Below the pieces are notes generated by a model. It made no database searches and was not told the DNA's origin. It was given only the letters and a program-made list of their open reading frames with translations. A stretch of DNA of 64,000 nucleotides from positions 49,913 through 113,912 of the forward strand of contig JACEEZ010018874.1 of NCBI GenBank assembly GCA_016584305.1, given 5' to 3'. This stretch comes from Chionoecetes opilio (taxonomy: Eukaryota; Arthropoda; Malacostraca; Decapoda; Majidae). Positions 1-10,798 of the stretch are shown here, in pieces (within the stretch, counting starts at the first letter, position 1; each line of letters begins with the position of its first letter). Both the position numbers and the translations under genes were made by a program.

Positions 1-417
1 GCATGAAATTTGGCACAGTCATAGATAATAGTGGTTTACTTAAAATAAATTGTACTTCACCTGTCAACTAGTTAATTTGGTCCTGTAATTTCACTGAAAC
101 ATTGACTCCTGTACGCGGAGGTTCCGAAATTTGATGAGTCAGCACTTATTACGCTCTCTGGTGGGTTAATTGACATTGTTGGCAACACAAATGCAAATTG
201 TGGTCATTTGGAGGATACAATTATGGCATATATGTGTATCTAGAGTCATTTCATTAGAACATAAAGAAGCATTTGTGTCGTCCGGTTAAAAATAATCGCG
301 GTCAAAACGGTCATTTTGTAAAATGTCCGCCACGACTACCATAGGACGTTTTCGCGGTGGGTCCATAGCTGGAATTATTCATTAGATTATTATCTATGAC
401 TGTGCCAAATTTCATGC
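1..417. repeat. Dispersed repeat bounded by a 30-bp perfect inverted repeat
   Basis: Positions 1-30 and 388-417 are exact reverse complements (core GCATGAAATTTGGCACAG). The left copy starts at the window edge, so the true element may be longer. Related motifs with the same GCAC-AATTTTGGCACAG core occur at about 1177-1235 on the + strand and, inverted, at about 4020-4065, so this is a dispersed family. No transposase or other coding signal is visible between the arms. A foldback or MITE-like element is the simplest reading, but the family is not identified. Confidence 0.55.
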
Positions 418-774
418 TTGTACGTCTAAACCCACAATTCTTATGATGGATACACCTATCTGCCTGACTAATAGGAAGGGAAATGGGAGTGATGTTCGAA
501 AATGTCAGGAATCGCAAAACTGGCCTCCACTGGTCATGGGCGGGTTGGCGCGGTGCACGAGTAGCAAGTCCAGTATACAGTAGTTTTTGGTGTGGACTAT
601 TCACTTGTGCCAAAATAAAATGTGATATTTTCTGTATCTTGTTGTTTGTATGAAAGAGAAAGGATATGATGGAGTCCTATATGTGTACACTGCATCATCT
701 GAAACTATCCATGTTATCATAAAATTAAAATCCTCTGTAGGCTCAAGTCTGAATATCAAATGATGAGTGTGTGT
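418..774. other. No recognisable gene
   Basis: AT-rich DNA between the inverted repeat and the SINE. No ORF with recognisable motifs and no tandem repeat were seen. Confidence 0.5.
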
Positions 775-1071
775 ATTCACCTAGTTCACCTAGTTGTATT
801 TTACAGGACCTGAGCTACCTACACTCGTATGGCCCCGTCTCCATTGCTACATTTTATCATTCGTCCATAGTTCTTGGTGTTGGCCAAAACCATAACACCG
901 GGAGGCGGGTCACAAACCCCCGGCTAACACCCGGTAACCATTCACTGGTGGGTGGACAGGGGCTCGGGCTTTAAGAAGACAGCCCATCTATCTCCGCTCC
1001 GCCCGGGGATCGAACCCGGGACTTCTCGGTTGTGAACCGAGCGTGCTAACCACTACACTACGGAGTACCCC
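775..1071 (-). repeat. tRNA-derived SINE (copy 1, most complete)
   Basis: The minus strand starts with a tRNA-like head (about 995-1068) and continues for about 220 bp into a body ending near a GGGGCCATACG motif and a TGTAAAAT segment. The head has an A-box-like TAGTGTAGTGG, a B-box-like GGTTCGATCCC, and a five-base-pair anticodon stem enclosing CAC, which would read valine. The same body follows a decayed tRNA-like head at about 7030-7200, and its 3' half recurs at about 8120-8250. Head plus shared body in dispersed copies is what defines a tRNA-derived SINE. The acceptor stem has mismatches, so a functional tRNA is less likely. Confidence 0.65.
995..1068 (-). tRNA. tRNA-Val(CAC)-like head of the SINE, probably not a working tRNA
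   Basis: The minus strand folds as a cloverleaf. The T arm is CCGGG-TTCGATC-CCCGG, and the anticodon arm is CTCGG-TTCACAA-CCGAG with anticodon CAC. The D arm resembles animal tRNA-Val (GTGTAGTGGTTAGCAC). The acceptor stem pairs ACTCCGT with GCGGAGC, with one mismatch and one wobble pair. It is joined to a repeated SINE body, so it most likely supplies the internal Pol III promoter of that SINE. Confidence 0.5.
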
Positions 1072-1090
1072 TAAGTGTACATACCCCTAG

Positions 1091-1117
1091 TGTGTGTGTG
1101 TGTGTGTGTTGTGTGTA
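1091..1117. repeat. (TG)n microsatellite
   Basis: A TG dinucleotide run directly beside the SINE head. Confidence 0.85.
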
Positions 1118-1176
1118 TGTATACAAGCATGTATCAGTTTTACTCACTTTAGTACAGCGGGTAAGCTAACCTATTG

Positions 1177-1235
1177 TGCATTTTTTGATAAAAGCACCAA
1201 TTTTGGCACAGAGGTAGACCAATTTATCATGAACA
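1177..1235 (+). repeat. Second copy of the TTTGGCACAG dispersed motif
   Basis: The segment contains TTTGATAAAAGCACCAATT followed by TTGGCACAGAGG. A near match in inverted orientation is at about 4020-4065, and the core is shared with 1-30 and 388-417. GC-rich sequence (CCCCCC runs) follows both copies. Confidence 0.45.
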
Positions 1236-1239
1236 AATT

Positions 1240-4200
1240 TGGATGTGGACCCCATCCCCCCCCAACTGCCCCCTGGGGGGGCCGTGGCGGCCTTTTTCCC
1301 AAAAATGGCCGCCAGCAGACACCCAAAAGAAAACGAATTTAATAAAGTTTGCGGCTAAAGGTTTTAGTAAATGTTTATTGAATGTTTTGAATCAAAAAAA
1401 AAAAAAGGCCAATACTTTTTAGCCCACTTTTTGGGAGTTTCTGCTGATTTTAATTTAAACATATTTAGGGCTAATTGCAGAAAAAATGGCGCAAGGAAAC
1501 CCCATGATCGGGCATCAAAAGTGACCCCTTTGTGAATGGGCCCTAGATTTATTTAAGTTGGGAAAATTTGTTACCTGACCTTTTTCCTCTGTCTGTCAAT
1601 AGCATGCATGGACACTCCCCCGCCAATTAAGACCCAAAAACCAAAATTTTAAACACAATTATGCCTAATTCATCGAAAATTTAAAACAACAAAAAAAGAA
1701 CCAGATAGTGATAATTATGGTGGTTTGCTTTCATCAGATAAACCCGGGGCAACAAATGTTATATTTTCTGTGGTAAATGGACATTTACTAAAATTTAATT
1801 ATCAGGGTTAATTAACCAATAACTGCTAAATGCAAAGCAGATAAATTTTCACTGTTTTACAGTACCTGTGTATTTGGTCGGGAACAGTTCAAATCTTCAT
1901 TTTAAAGTTTGCGAGTTCATTTTCTGAGATTCCCCGGTCAATCCCCGGCCCCAGGGCCGCAGGGTGTTGCATGGGGGAAAAGCAGCCCCCAGGGAATTTG
2001 CTGGGGGGTGGAACTTAGGTTGTGATCGATATTGTCTCCGGGGCCCGGGTCGTAAAAAGACTCTGCCTCTCATCTTCGGGGGGGCAGCTATTTTGCTCCG
2101 GGTTGGTAAAAGGCGGCAGGCACTTTTCCCCGCTGGGGGCAAAGGGACGGACCCGATTAGGAGTTTAGAAATCCCCAGTTGCCAGCCTGTGGGACGAGCC
2201 CCCCTCTTGCGCGTGTGGGCATGTAGCTTTGGGCCGATTGGGTTGGAACGGGCCGTCTCCTGCGTGGGGGGTCCCTGACTGGGAAAGGGGGTACTCCCTT
2301 TGGCCCGGGGCCGTGGGTGCATAACGCTGTTGAATTTGGAATAGCTGGACGAGTGCCGTGGTTTTGTGCTTTAAACTCGGGTTTGCTTGATACTGGGACC
2401 TTCCAAGATCATAGTGCCCAAAAGGCAACCCGAAGGGGTTGGCACGGAGTCCTGTTGGCTTTCCTCCCGGGAAAACCCCGTTGAACACCTTGGCATCTCC
2501 GATGTGTGGCGTCTCATTTTTGGGGGCACCCACGGGGCCCGGTGGACAGCTCATGGTCTCGGGCCCCGGGTTCCAAGCCTTTCCCATGGCATCCCGGGGT
2601 TTTTTCCCATTGAATGCAAGCAGGACACCGCCCCCTGGTGCGGTGCACGATTTTAGGAAATTTACAAGCGTTTTGTTAAGAGGGGCCCGTGTAAACCCCG
2701 GGCCCTCTGCTTGACTCTCACCTGTTCCATCCTTGAGTGTATAACTGCGCCAGGTCAGCAAGTTTGAAAAACCGGGAAAGACGTCTCGCCCTTTCCCATG
2801 TGAGCTTCTTCAAAAAACACCACCAGCTCTGCGAAAGAAAGTCCTGCTATTGCGTTTTTTCATCGGTCTTTCCCTTTTTGGCCCCCCAATTTCCTTAATC
2901 ATCCGTGCGCGATTGTACAAGTTTGGGAGACAATTTCTGTGGAAATTGGCCTCCTGTGCAACCATTCCCCCGTTCAGTTGCGTCAGGGGGGGGTCCATGC
3001 CCGTCCAGAATCAGGGGCGCACGCCCTGAAAACCCGATCCGGGTTGGAATGTCGCAGCTTATGAAGATTTAGCACTACCAGGGCTTCTCCGCAGAAAAAG
3101 GCTTTTCACTTTTTGGGGTTTCGTCTCAGTACTTGAGGGTCGGGGACAGAAAAATCAAGTTCGTTTCCCGGGCAACAACTTCCTTCTTTGTTTGGGGTCT
3201 ATTTTAAGGTTTCCTCTTCTTTAGCTCTGTCCTTTAAATTGGTCCCTTTTTTATAAAACCCCAGCCTGCAGGTCCCTTTTGGTATCGTGCATTGGGTTTG
3301 GGGCTCAATGTGGCTTTTAACGCCACTGCCTCCCTCTAATCGGCTCAACAGAAAAAAAAGTTGGGGAGCAATCCAAACTCATTGAACCTTCTCAGATGTC
3401 CAGCGAGAAGTTGTAGCTGCTCCCCTGTCTTTGGGGGGGATTCTGGGGTTGGGTTTTCCAAACGACTCTGGCGGGCGTTCTTGGCATATGAAGCATAATG
3501 ACCAGTCCCGTCCCCTGTTGCTGGCAAAGGGGGAGGGGAGGAAAGGGGCTGCTTCTGGGACCAAAGGAAAGGTCAACGAGTTAGAAGTTCTTCGACATTG
3601 TTTTTGGAAAAGGAAAAAGACAAAAATTGTATGAAAAAGGGGCACTCAAAATTTTAAAATGAAATTTGGACATGTTCAATGAAAAATGTGTGCATGGTTG
3701 TTTTTGCTAAACTATGAAAAATTCAAAAAAACGATAATAAGATAAGATTCTAAAAACACAGGGCACCCTTTCCCTTTTTTGTTAAGTGTACCCTACATTG
3801 CAACAACACACAAACCTAATGTTTGCACAACATTTCCCGATTTAAAAAAAAAAAAAACCTGCACATTTCTCGTACATCTCATTCACCTAGGGATAAGTCT
3901 TCCTCGGGAGCCAAAATTGGGGGGCCATGTTGGAAAATGGGCCCCCAGGCCGGGCCCGGGGGCAGTTTTTGGGGGATGGTTCCCCCCTCCAAAAATTTTT
4001 TCCAAAAATATTGGTTTCCCCCTGTGCCAAAATTTGGGGCTTTTTATAAAAATGCACAATTTGGTCGAATATCCCAGGTAAACCGCCCCCCCTACTTGGA
4101 ACAGAAGGGGTTTTAAACTATCATATTTGTGGGGAGGAATGTGGGAGTAATTGCAAAAGGTCGAGCGGACTTTAATAAGGGTTGCCCGATTAAAAAAGTA

Positions 4201-4240
4201 ACGTATAGGTATTTTAAGTAAGTAAAATAAGTGCCCCAAA
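1240..4240. other. Error-rich unique sequence, no gene called
   Basis: About 3 kb with an excess of C and G homopolymers (for example near 1255-1280, 2040-2110 and 3900-3990) and short overlapping ORFs in several frames. No ORF carries motifs I recognise. The texture resembles unpolished long-read sequence more than a real base composition, so frames here cannot be trusted. A degraded TTTGGCACAG-family repeat lies at about 4020-4065. Confidence 0.45.
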
Positions 4241-4326
4241 GGAAAACGAGGGGGACAATATATTATTATAAATATATATTGTTTTTTATATATTATCTGT
4301 AAAATTTTACTTTTACACTTAAAAAG

Positions 4327-4790
4327 AAAATAAGAACTAAGAAAATAAGGAAGACAAGAGGCCCCCGAGGCCTACACGTGGTAGTTCCCCGTCACCCAAC
4401 ACTACCTACTCCCCCTTCCCCCCCCCGCCATGAACCTGTCCAGCCCCCCCCTTTAAAAACTCCCCAAAGATCAGCACTAACTCCTGGGTTTCGAGTCCAT
4501 TCCAATTTATTTACCACCGTATTTTGAAAACCCGTTTTTCCTTATTTTTCCCTTTTTAAATCTACGCCCTTCCCCCCGCTTTTAATCCATTACTTCTTGT
4601 TCTTTCCCTGGTTAAAAGGCCGTGAACCTTTCCTACCTCTCCTTTATTAAATTCCCCTTTTTTCCACTTAAAAAATTTTATCAGATCCCCCTTACTCCCG
4701 CGTCTCTCGAAATTTAGTGTAAAATTTAAAAAACTTCAATCTCTTCTATAATAAAGTTAAAGCATCCCTTGTTAATTTTGGTATGTTCTT
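4327..4790 (-). mobile_element. CR1-like LINE, 3' end (copy 1, error-rich)
   Basis: It aligns by eye with the 3' part of the long copy at 47759-48998, sharing the AAGAAAATAAGGAAG start, the GGCCTACACGTGGTAGTTCC segment and the later CTCCGCACTAACTACCTG-like landmarks. The element reads on the minus strand, so the 3' tail is at the low-coordinate end. Many single-base runs are stretched relative to the other copies. 5'-truncated; no intact reading frame. Confidence 0.7.
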
Positions 4791-4799
4791 TTATCATAA

Positions 4800-5798
4800 C
4801 TTTTAAGGTTTTTTGGTTATAAAAATAAAATCACAGGTTTTTTACAAACGGCCCCAAAGGAAACTTTTTAAATCTTAATGACAGCCCGAAAAATTTTAAA
4901 ATCGTGAAAATACTCACTCCCTCCCAGGTGAGTGCGTACACTCAAGACTCACATAAGTCTGAGCTTAGGAGCGCAGGTATCGCGTCCCTTCTTCGCCTCC
5001 TCTTCTCGTCGCGAGTTATAAGAAAGGATTAATTTTTGGATACATGTTTATCCGGGAAAGTGTGAGTGCGGGGATGGAACAGTTCACACGCTGTCGCTGT
5101 TCACACGACATGACGCAACACACCCAATTGCAATCGCTTATCACTATATAAGTGACATTAACCACGCACACACAAAACACTGAGTATGCATTCTCAAAAA
5201 CCCAAGCAGCAGGGGAACAACACCATTTGCCCATGTCAACTATTAACAGGTGGTGTCTGTCTGAGAAACACAATAACATGTGTTCAGAAAAGAGCAGGAC
5301 ACACTACATACACCCTCCAACTGACTAAAATGCTACACATACTACATACAATATATCCAGAGCCATAACACACCATCAGTGAGTGGGATTTTACAACCAA
5401 GGCTAGGGGAAGAGGGGAAGGAAATGAGCTGCACGATTATTGTACAGAGGGTGGTGGTGGTGCTGAGGTTGGCGCTGGTGCTGGCTTTGGTGAAAGGTGC
5501 ATGCTGGAGGTGCTGATGCTGATGGTGTATGTGTCTGTGAAACATATTACTGGTGTTGATTGATGACTTAAAGGCACTAATCTTAGATAATCTGCAATAA
5601 TTATAATTGGTTGGATTTTGGGTGATATTTGGTGTACGTGTTTGAGTTGAGATGGGTGTTTGGGGTGGGGCTCTGGGTAAATGTTGGAGTTGATTGCACT
5701 ATGACTGTGTTTGGGGTGGCTCTGGTGTAATTGTTGAGTGGGTGGTGAGGTAGACATGTCTGCTCATCCACCCCCAGTAAGGGCAAAGGTCCCTAACA
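4800..5798. other. No gene recognised; low-complexity Pro/Thr-rich frames
   Basis: From about 5400 to 5790 the + strand is rich in GGTG/TGGTG-type repeats, which produce His/Pro/Ser-rich reading frames on the minus strand. These look like products of low-complexity DNA. The segment 4920-5370 has no identifiable feature. Confidence 0.45.
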
Positions 5799-6036
5799 TT
5801 AATTTGTTCGAGCCCTTTTTTGGGAAATCATGAGACTCATTTTTGCAGACTCCTTTCTCCCTCTTTTCAATGAGAGTGTACGGGCCCAAACCATTCCTCT
5901 TGGAGCCTGTCCCTTTTCCTTTCCCTCTCTTATATTTCTCTTCTTTACTATGTCACCGATGGTAAAGGTTTGAACGCTTTGACCCCCTTCTCTTTTTGCC
6001 AGCATGCTTTTTCATTTTTTTGTGTGCCTGTGCAAT
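5799..6036 (-). pseudogene. Integrase-like C-terminal exon (remnant)
   Basis: The minus-strand frame includes FTIGDIVKKRNIREGKEKG, which resembles the small C-terminal domain after the catalytic core of Gypsy- or Ginger-type integrases (pattern F.VGD.V..KN...KRKG). A splice acceptor (TTGCACAG) precedes it at about 6037. The start of the exon and the motif are in different frames, so a frameshift is present. It lies downstream of the exon at 6748-6965 in the same orientation and probably belongs to the same broken gene. The family assignment rests on a short motif. Confidence 0.35.
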
Positions 6037-6747
6037 GTATCCTGAACCTAAAAAGAAAACAAAATATAGGTTTAAAATTTCCTTGTACATTCCACACCAG
6101 AACAGGGTGACAATCACTTTCATTCAAGGTTTACTGACTTGCACACAACTCATCACTTGTGAACATACACTTGTGTATAAAACACACAAACACACTCCTA
6201 TAAATAATAAAATATATAAATCTAAAGTAAAGCATCAACGTAAGACTCAAGCTGCCCTTTTAGATTTGACCCAAACTTAGAAGTAAAGAAACTGAAATGA
6301 ATGGACTGTAATATATTGAAATTAGCAGTTTTTTCCCATTAATACAGCATATTAAGCATAATACATGATGGGATGATGATCATAATACAGTGATGGGAAT
6401 GGATCAACCATTGTTGTTGGACTCGTTACTCAACAAAAGTGATGATATAGAAAAATATTGATCGCAATGCATGCCTAGGAAGAGTGATCATGCTGTCCTG
6501 AATTGGGATTGTGTGGATAGCATATCATATACTGCGTGTACTAGAAGCTCAAGACTTTAACCTGATCTATTCTAAAAAAGAGAAACTACAAAGAATTAGG
6601 TGGGTAAACAATAGAAATATACAAGGAATTAGTGTTAGAAAAACTAATACAAATAATAAATAGCTACTAGAAAGTTTGCGATAGATGTAAAGATGGAGCA
6701 AATAAATATATCCCTTTGTAAAACATTAAAACTAGAGTTTGGTACTT
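6037..6747 (-). other. Probable intron of the integrase-like remnant
   Basis: AT-rich sequence between a minus-strand donor (AGACT/GTAAGTACC, about 6747) and acceptor (TTGCACAG, about 6037). No other feature seen. Confidence 0.35.
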
Positions 6748-6965
6748 ACAGTCTGACAAGTTTCAGTAGATGCTGCAATACCACTACTTATCATATTGTC
6801 ATCTAATGGTAGGCTCAGGCCAATAAAAAAAAAAACCTCCTGAGTTTGATGCACACCATTCATTGCAATATAACCTCTAGGGTTCCTAAAGTACATCAAA
6901 TAGGAAGGGGTGTATTTCATCGTGGCCTGGCGGTTGGTATTGATGCATAAACTGCACAATCAAGA
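6748..6965 (-). pseudogene. Integrase-like core exon (remnant)
   Basis: The minus strand encodes NTNRQATMKYTPSYLMYFRN, matching the segment just after the catalytic glutamate helix of retroviral-type integrases, where a conserved YN....TG.TP..LM.GR.PR pattern occurs. A single-base deletion separates it from an upstream AVYA segment. A good donor site (AGACT/GTAAGTACC) ends it. The catalytic D, D and E are not present in the window, so only the 3' part of the gene survives. A Gypsy, Ginger or KRBA2-type source cannot be told apart here. Confidence 0.45.
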
Positions 6966-7029
6966 AATCTGGAGAAAGAAAATTATATCAATATCATGAT
7001 AATCTATTTACACATCATTTCACCCCCGG

Positions 7030-7200
7030 GGTTCTCGTACTAGCTGTTGTCTTTAAAACAATGAGAATCCGGGGGTTTGATCCCCGGGAGCGGGATGGGC
7101 CTTTCCCCCTTAAAATCCGAGCCCTGTCAAAGCCGTCTAAATGTAAAAGCCTCGCCTGAATTGATGACTCACGGCGGAGTCTGTACGGGGCCCGAGATGA
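7030..7200 (+). repeat. tRNA-derived SINE (copy 2, decayed)
   Basis: A degraded T-arm/B-box (GGGGGTTTGATCCCCGGG) is followed by GATGGGCC...TTAAAATCCGAGCCCTGTC, which matches the order found directly downstream of the head in copy 1. The A-box half is no longer recognisable. Confidence 0.5.
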
Positions 7201-7299
7201 CGAGTTTACCTACCTAATAATGTTACGTATAAAAGATATACTGTTATTTTGGGAAAATTTTGTTCTTTAATTTTATAAAAAAAAAACCCGAAAAACAAA

Positions 7300-7940
7300 A
7301 TAAAAAAATGCTTTATGAAACTAAAGAAATATGTATGAGCTTAACCTTCGCTTTTAATATTTTACTCAAAACTTTTTACATGGAAAATCATAGAACGGAA
7401 TTTTAAATTTAGCTTTCCTTTGATATTTTTCTTTTTGTAAATAATTACAGCATGCATAATTAGCTTTAATTAAATAAAAAAAATCATGAAATCGGGAAAA
7501 TTTTTTCCCCGTTTTGTTATTTTTATTTTTAGCTAATTTATGTAGGGTTTAATTCTTTTATCAAAAACAAATAATCAATAAAAAGCTAATTAAATTCCGC
7601 TTCTATTGATTTTTTCCCATGTAAAATTTTTTTTTTGAGAAAAATTTTGAATGGCAAAGAGTTTAATTTATGCATTTTCTTGAAAGCTCATAATGGAAAT
7701 TTCTTTAGTGTTTTAGGGTTTTTTTTTTAATACTTTTATAGAAAAAAACATTTCCGAAGAAAACTGTAATCTTTTATATGAAAAACATATTTTAAAGTAG
7801 GAAATTCCCCCATTTCATGATGTTATGTTTTAGTTAACCTAATTTTTCATGCGGCAAATTCATTTACAGAAAATAAATAATCAATGGAAAGCAATTAATT
7901 TCGCTTCTATTGATATTCCCCAGAAAAATTTTTTGGGGCA
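7300..7940. repeat. Foldback element, degraded copy of the 54.1-kb palindromic family
   Basis: The segment contains the family landmarks in order: an AGAAATATG-TATGAGCTTAA start, AAAACTTT, AGCTTTCC-TTGATATTTT, CATGCATAATTAGC, an ATCATGAAATCGGGAAAA centre, and inverted versions of the same landmarks after it. A second partial arm lies at about 7750-7930. Homopolymers are expanded, so arm identity is low. No coding capacity. Confidence 0.55.
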
Positions 7941-8109
7941 AAATTTAATGGCGAGATTAACAGGGGGGAAAAGGTGGGGCAATGAGACCGCGTCCTCACT
8001 TGCTAAAAGCTCGGCCCTACTGACTTGTGAGGCTCGGGTGTACGTCCCCTCTATCTCGCCCCGCAGAAGCGGCTTTCTACATAAGACGGCTTTGGCCCTG
8101 CCCCGTGGG

Positions 8110-8250
8110 AAAGACTACTAGTCCACACTACAATGGGTACCGGTGTTAGGGTTTTGGGCCCGCCCCCGGGTGTGGCCTAAAACTAAACTAAGCAAATAAA
8201 AATGTAGCTACGGGACGGGGCCATAGGTGTAGCTCAGGCCCCGTAAAAAA
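8110..8250 (+). repeat. tRNA-derived SINE (copy 3, 3' body only)
   Basis: It carries GGGTACCGGTGTTAG, TATGG-like spacing and the GACGGGGCCATAGG...GCTCAGGCCCCGTAAAA end that closes copy 1 on its strand. The head is missing or too decayed to see. Confidence 0.5.
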
Positions 8251-9347
8251 AAATTGAAAACAAAATGAGCAGCCAATGGCCCTCAGGTGAAACCCCACTA
8301 GCTTATAATAGAGGCATCCGGGGGCACAACAACGACTGAACCAAAATTAATTGTGATCTAATTTAAAGTCAAATTCAGTAAAGTGTGTGATCCTGTAAAA
8401 TCGATCGGCTAAAAATTTTAATTTTTTGTTTTAAAAACCAAAAAAGGTATTTATTTAATCAGAAAATTTCAAAATCCAGCATAAATCTGCTCTTTTTTAT
8501 TTGCTGGTGTTGAATTACATCAAGATTGTGACTTTTTGTTATCCTACCCAATCACCTGACCTTGCCCCCATTCGTGGATGAAATTTTTCAAGCCAATTGC
8601 ACTCTAACCTTTCCCCCATTGTTGGGGTAAACATTTTACAAGCCCATATGACAATTCACCAAAACTATTAGTACCAAAAAAAGAATTCGGCAGAAAAAAG
8701 ATGTCCCAATCAATTTTTTTCAAGGCCTCGGTCTCTTTTTCTTCCACGAATTGTTCCCCCCTCAGATGTCTCATATACTTTTTCCCTTTAATCTTAAATC
8801 TCTCCCCCCAGATCCGCGTCACTTGGGTGATCTCGTCCTTTATGGCCTAAAAACACGATGATAAGGGAATTGGCAGCGGCGTCTGTTTGGAAAGGAAATA
8901 ATAGGCTTTTCTCTGACTTTGTTTTAGAGGGGTTTAAAATGCAAATCGCTTTGTTTTTATACACATTAAGGGTCACTTACACTGAGGAAATATTTGGATC
9001 TACCCTTCCCCCAAATCGCTCAACTCGCTCTGCCACTGGGGCACATTTAGAAAAGGGTTCTTCCGGTCGACGACCTAGCGACTTCCAAAAGCTGTTTTTG
9101 GGGGAACTTTTTTGGGTTTTGCAGACACATGATGACGTATTTAAAGCTTAAGTTGTCAAAATATAGCGATGCGATAGGGGTGGCTACAGCAAGTTGTAGA
9201 AGACCCCATCATAACTCTTCATGGATTGATTATATTAAGTATTTCTGGGGTTAGAAAAGATTAACAAGTATTAAAACAAAATTTCATCCGTCGGGGCTTT
9301 TTTAAGTTTTCAAAACAAATCAGCTTCCCGTCCGGCCCGTCCCAGTT
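8251..9347. other. No gene recognised
   Basis: AT-rich sequence with stretched homopolymers. Short ORFs on both strands carry no motif I can assign. It lies directly upstream of the transposase-like gene, so it may include that element's 5' terminal region, but no terminal inverted repeat could be identified. Confidence 0.35.
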
Positions 9348-9622
9348 ATGGCTGAATATCTTTTGGATTTAGTGGTCGCTCTAGCCCTTCGGAGGGAAAG
9401 GCGATTGCGCGATCGCCTTACCTTCTCGCCTTGAGTGACACGGATCTGCTGGATAATTACCGGTTCCCACGACATGATCTGATTGAACTCATCCAAGAGC
9501 TAGAGCCAGCACTTGGCAGAAGGACGAGGAGAGCAAATGCCATCCCTACCCAAACGCAAGTTCTGGTAGCACTCCGGTTCTTTGCGAGCGGCTCCTTCCA
9601 GAATATTGTTGGAGACTTGGTG
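9348..9622 (+). pseudogene. HARBI1-like: HARBI1-like transposase, exon 1 (N-terminal region)
   Basis: The exon starts with an ATG followed by MAEYLLDLVVALALRRERRL, then after one frameshift near 9432 continues as SDTDLLDNYRFPR...LEPALGRRTRRANAIPTQTQ. This matches the N-terminal part of HARBI1/PIF-Harbinger nucleases, where RFPR, an 'L.P.L.R.T.R..AI' segment, QVL.ALRF.A.GSFQ and GDL occur in this order. HARBI1-family proteins are DDE-type nucleases that act with a Myb-like partner. The exon ends at a consensus donor (TTGGTG/GTAAGT). The frameshift makes this copy non-functional as assembled, unless it is a sequencing error. Confidence 0.75.
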
Positions 9623-9639
9623 GTAAGTAACTCTCACTC

Positions 9640-9975
9640 ATGGGGTGTGTGTGTGCAGGCAGTGTGTGTGTGTGTGTGTGCAGGCAGTGAGTGTGTGTGC
9701 AGGCAGTGTGTGTGCAGGCAGTGGAGTGTGTGTGTGCAGGCAGTGTGTGTGTGTGTGTGTGTGTGCACAGTGGTGTGTGTGTGTGTGTGTGTGTGTGCAG
9801 ATAGTGTGTGTGTGTGTGTTGTGTCTAGGCAGTGGTGGGGTGTGTCTAGGCAGTGTGTGTGGTGTGTGTGTGCAGGCAGTGTGTGTGTGTGTTGGCAGTG
9901 TGTGTGTGTGTGCGGCAGTGTGTGTGTGTGTGTGTTGGCAGGGTGTGTGTGTGTGCAGGCAGTGTGTGTGGAGGC
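9640..9975 (+). repeat. Compound (TG)n / GCAGGCAGTG minisatellite in intron 1
   Basis: About 330 bp of TG runs interspersed with GCAGGCAGTG units, starting 18 bases after the exon 1 donor. It generates long Cys/Val-rich and His/Thr-rich reading frames that are artefacts of the repeat. Confidence 0.9.
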
Positions 9976-10288
9976 AGTGCCCTGAATCATGGTTTTTTTA
10001 AAACTTAGGTCAGCAGTTTTCCCCAAAACCTGCTGACAATCTGGCTATATATTATGGATATATTTACAATAGTTAAAAAGGCTACACTATGTTGGGTTTT
10101 GATTATATTGTATAGTTCTGCTTGCCCCTCTAAATATCTCCTAACAATAGTTGATTATTTGGGGGGGAAAAAAGATGCCGTGTCCGTGAGGGATAAGGTA
10201 TGAAATCTACTTTGAAGTTTAGGGGGAAAATGTTGACATCCTTTAATAAATTAAATACTTAAATCTGTTTCCATTTACTTTTCTACAG

Positions 10289-10456
10289 GACCTTCTCAAG
10301 CTGCTGTAAGTAGGATCATAAGGGATGTCAGCAATGCCTTGAGCAACAAGGCAGTGGAGGAAATTAGAATGCCCCCACGGCACAGGATTTGAGTGTGTCA
10401 GCTCAAACCTTCAGAAGGATGCAAAAATTTCCCACGAGTGTTTGGAGCCCTTGATT
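10289..10456 (+). pseudogene. HARBI1-like: HARBI1-like transposase, exon 2
   Basis: The acceptor TTTTCTACAG opens an exon reading GPSQAAVSRIIRDVSNALSN, the conserved helix-turn-helix-like 'SQ..VSR.I.DVS.AL' segment of HARBI1 proteins. The exon then runs through a premature TGA to FPRVFGALDC, the conserved block leading to the first catalytic aspartate (GA-I/L-D-CTH). It ends at ATT/GTAAG. The stop and a later frame change make it defective. Confidence 0.75.
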
Positions 10457-10673
10457 GTAAGATGTTATGTTTTTCGGTCTGAAATATTAAATATCATTTT
10501 ATTGGTTTCATTTGGTTTAAAGGGACATAAGTTGTAGCAGTAAGGTCAAAAATATTGTATTAAGAAATCATGTTGGTTTATAGTTTGGTTTAATTTGCAC
10601 ATAAGAGAAAGCAATAGGGACACAATGAAGCTGTCTCTTAATGATGAAATGTCTTTTTACTGTTTGTCCACAG

Positions 10674-10798
10674 GTCTCATTTTGCCATCAAGGGGCCAAG
10701 TGTGGACGAAAACCCGCAAGAGGTATCATTCTATGAATGTTCAAGTTGGGGTGTGATGCCCCCAAAACTAATCATCAGCTTCTGTGCCAGATTTCCAG
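10674..10798 (+). pseudogene. HARBI1-like: HARBI1-like transposase, exon 3 (catalytic region)
   Basis: Between an acceptor (TTTGTCCACAG) and a donor (TTCCAG/GTACTG) the exon reads SHFAIKGPSVDENP, corresponding to 'THV.I..PS.NE' after the first catalytic Asp of HARBI1 nucleases. After a frame change it gives MNVQV-like and FPG segments. The second catalytic Asp region (V.DA.G.......PGS.HDS) is only partly readable. Confidence 0.65.

Noticed and set aside
995..1068. A functional tRNA-Val gene
   Set aside because: The acceptor stem is imperfect and the segment is fused to a SINE body found elsewhere in the window.
9634..10026. Cys/Val-rich and His/Thr-rich ORFs
   Set aside because: Direct translation of a TG/CA microsatellite in an intron.
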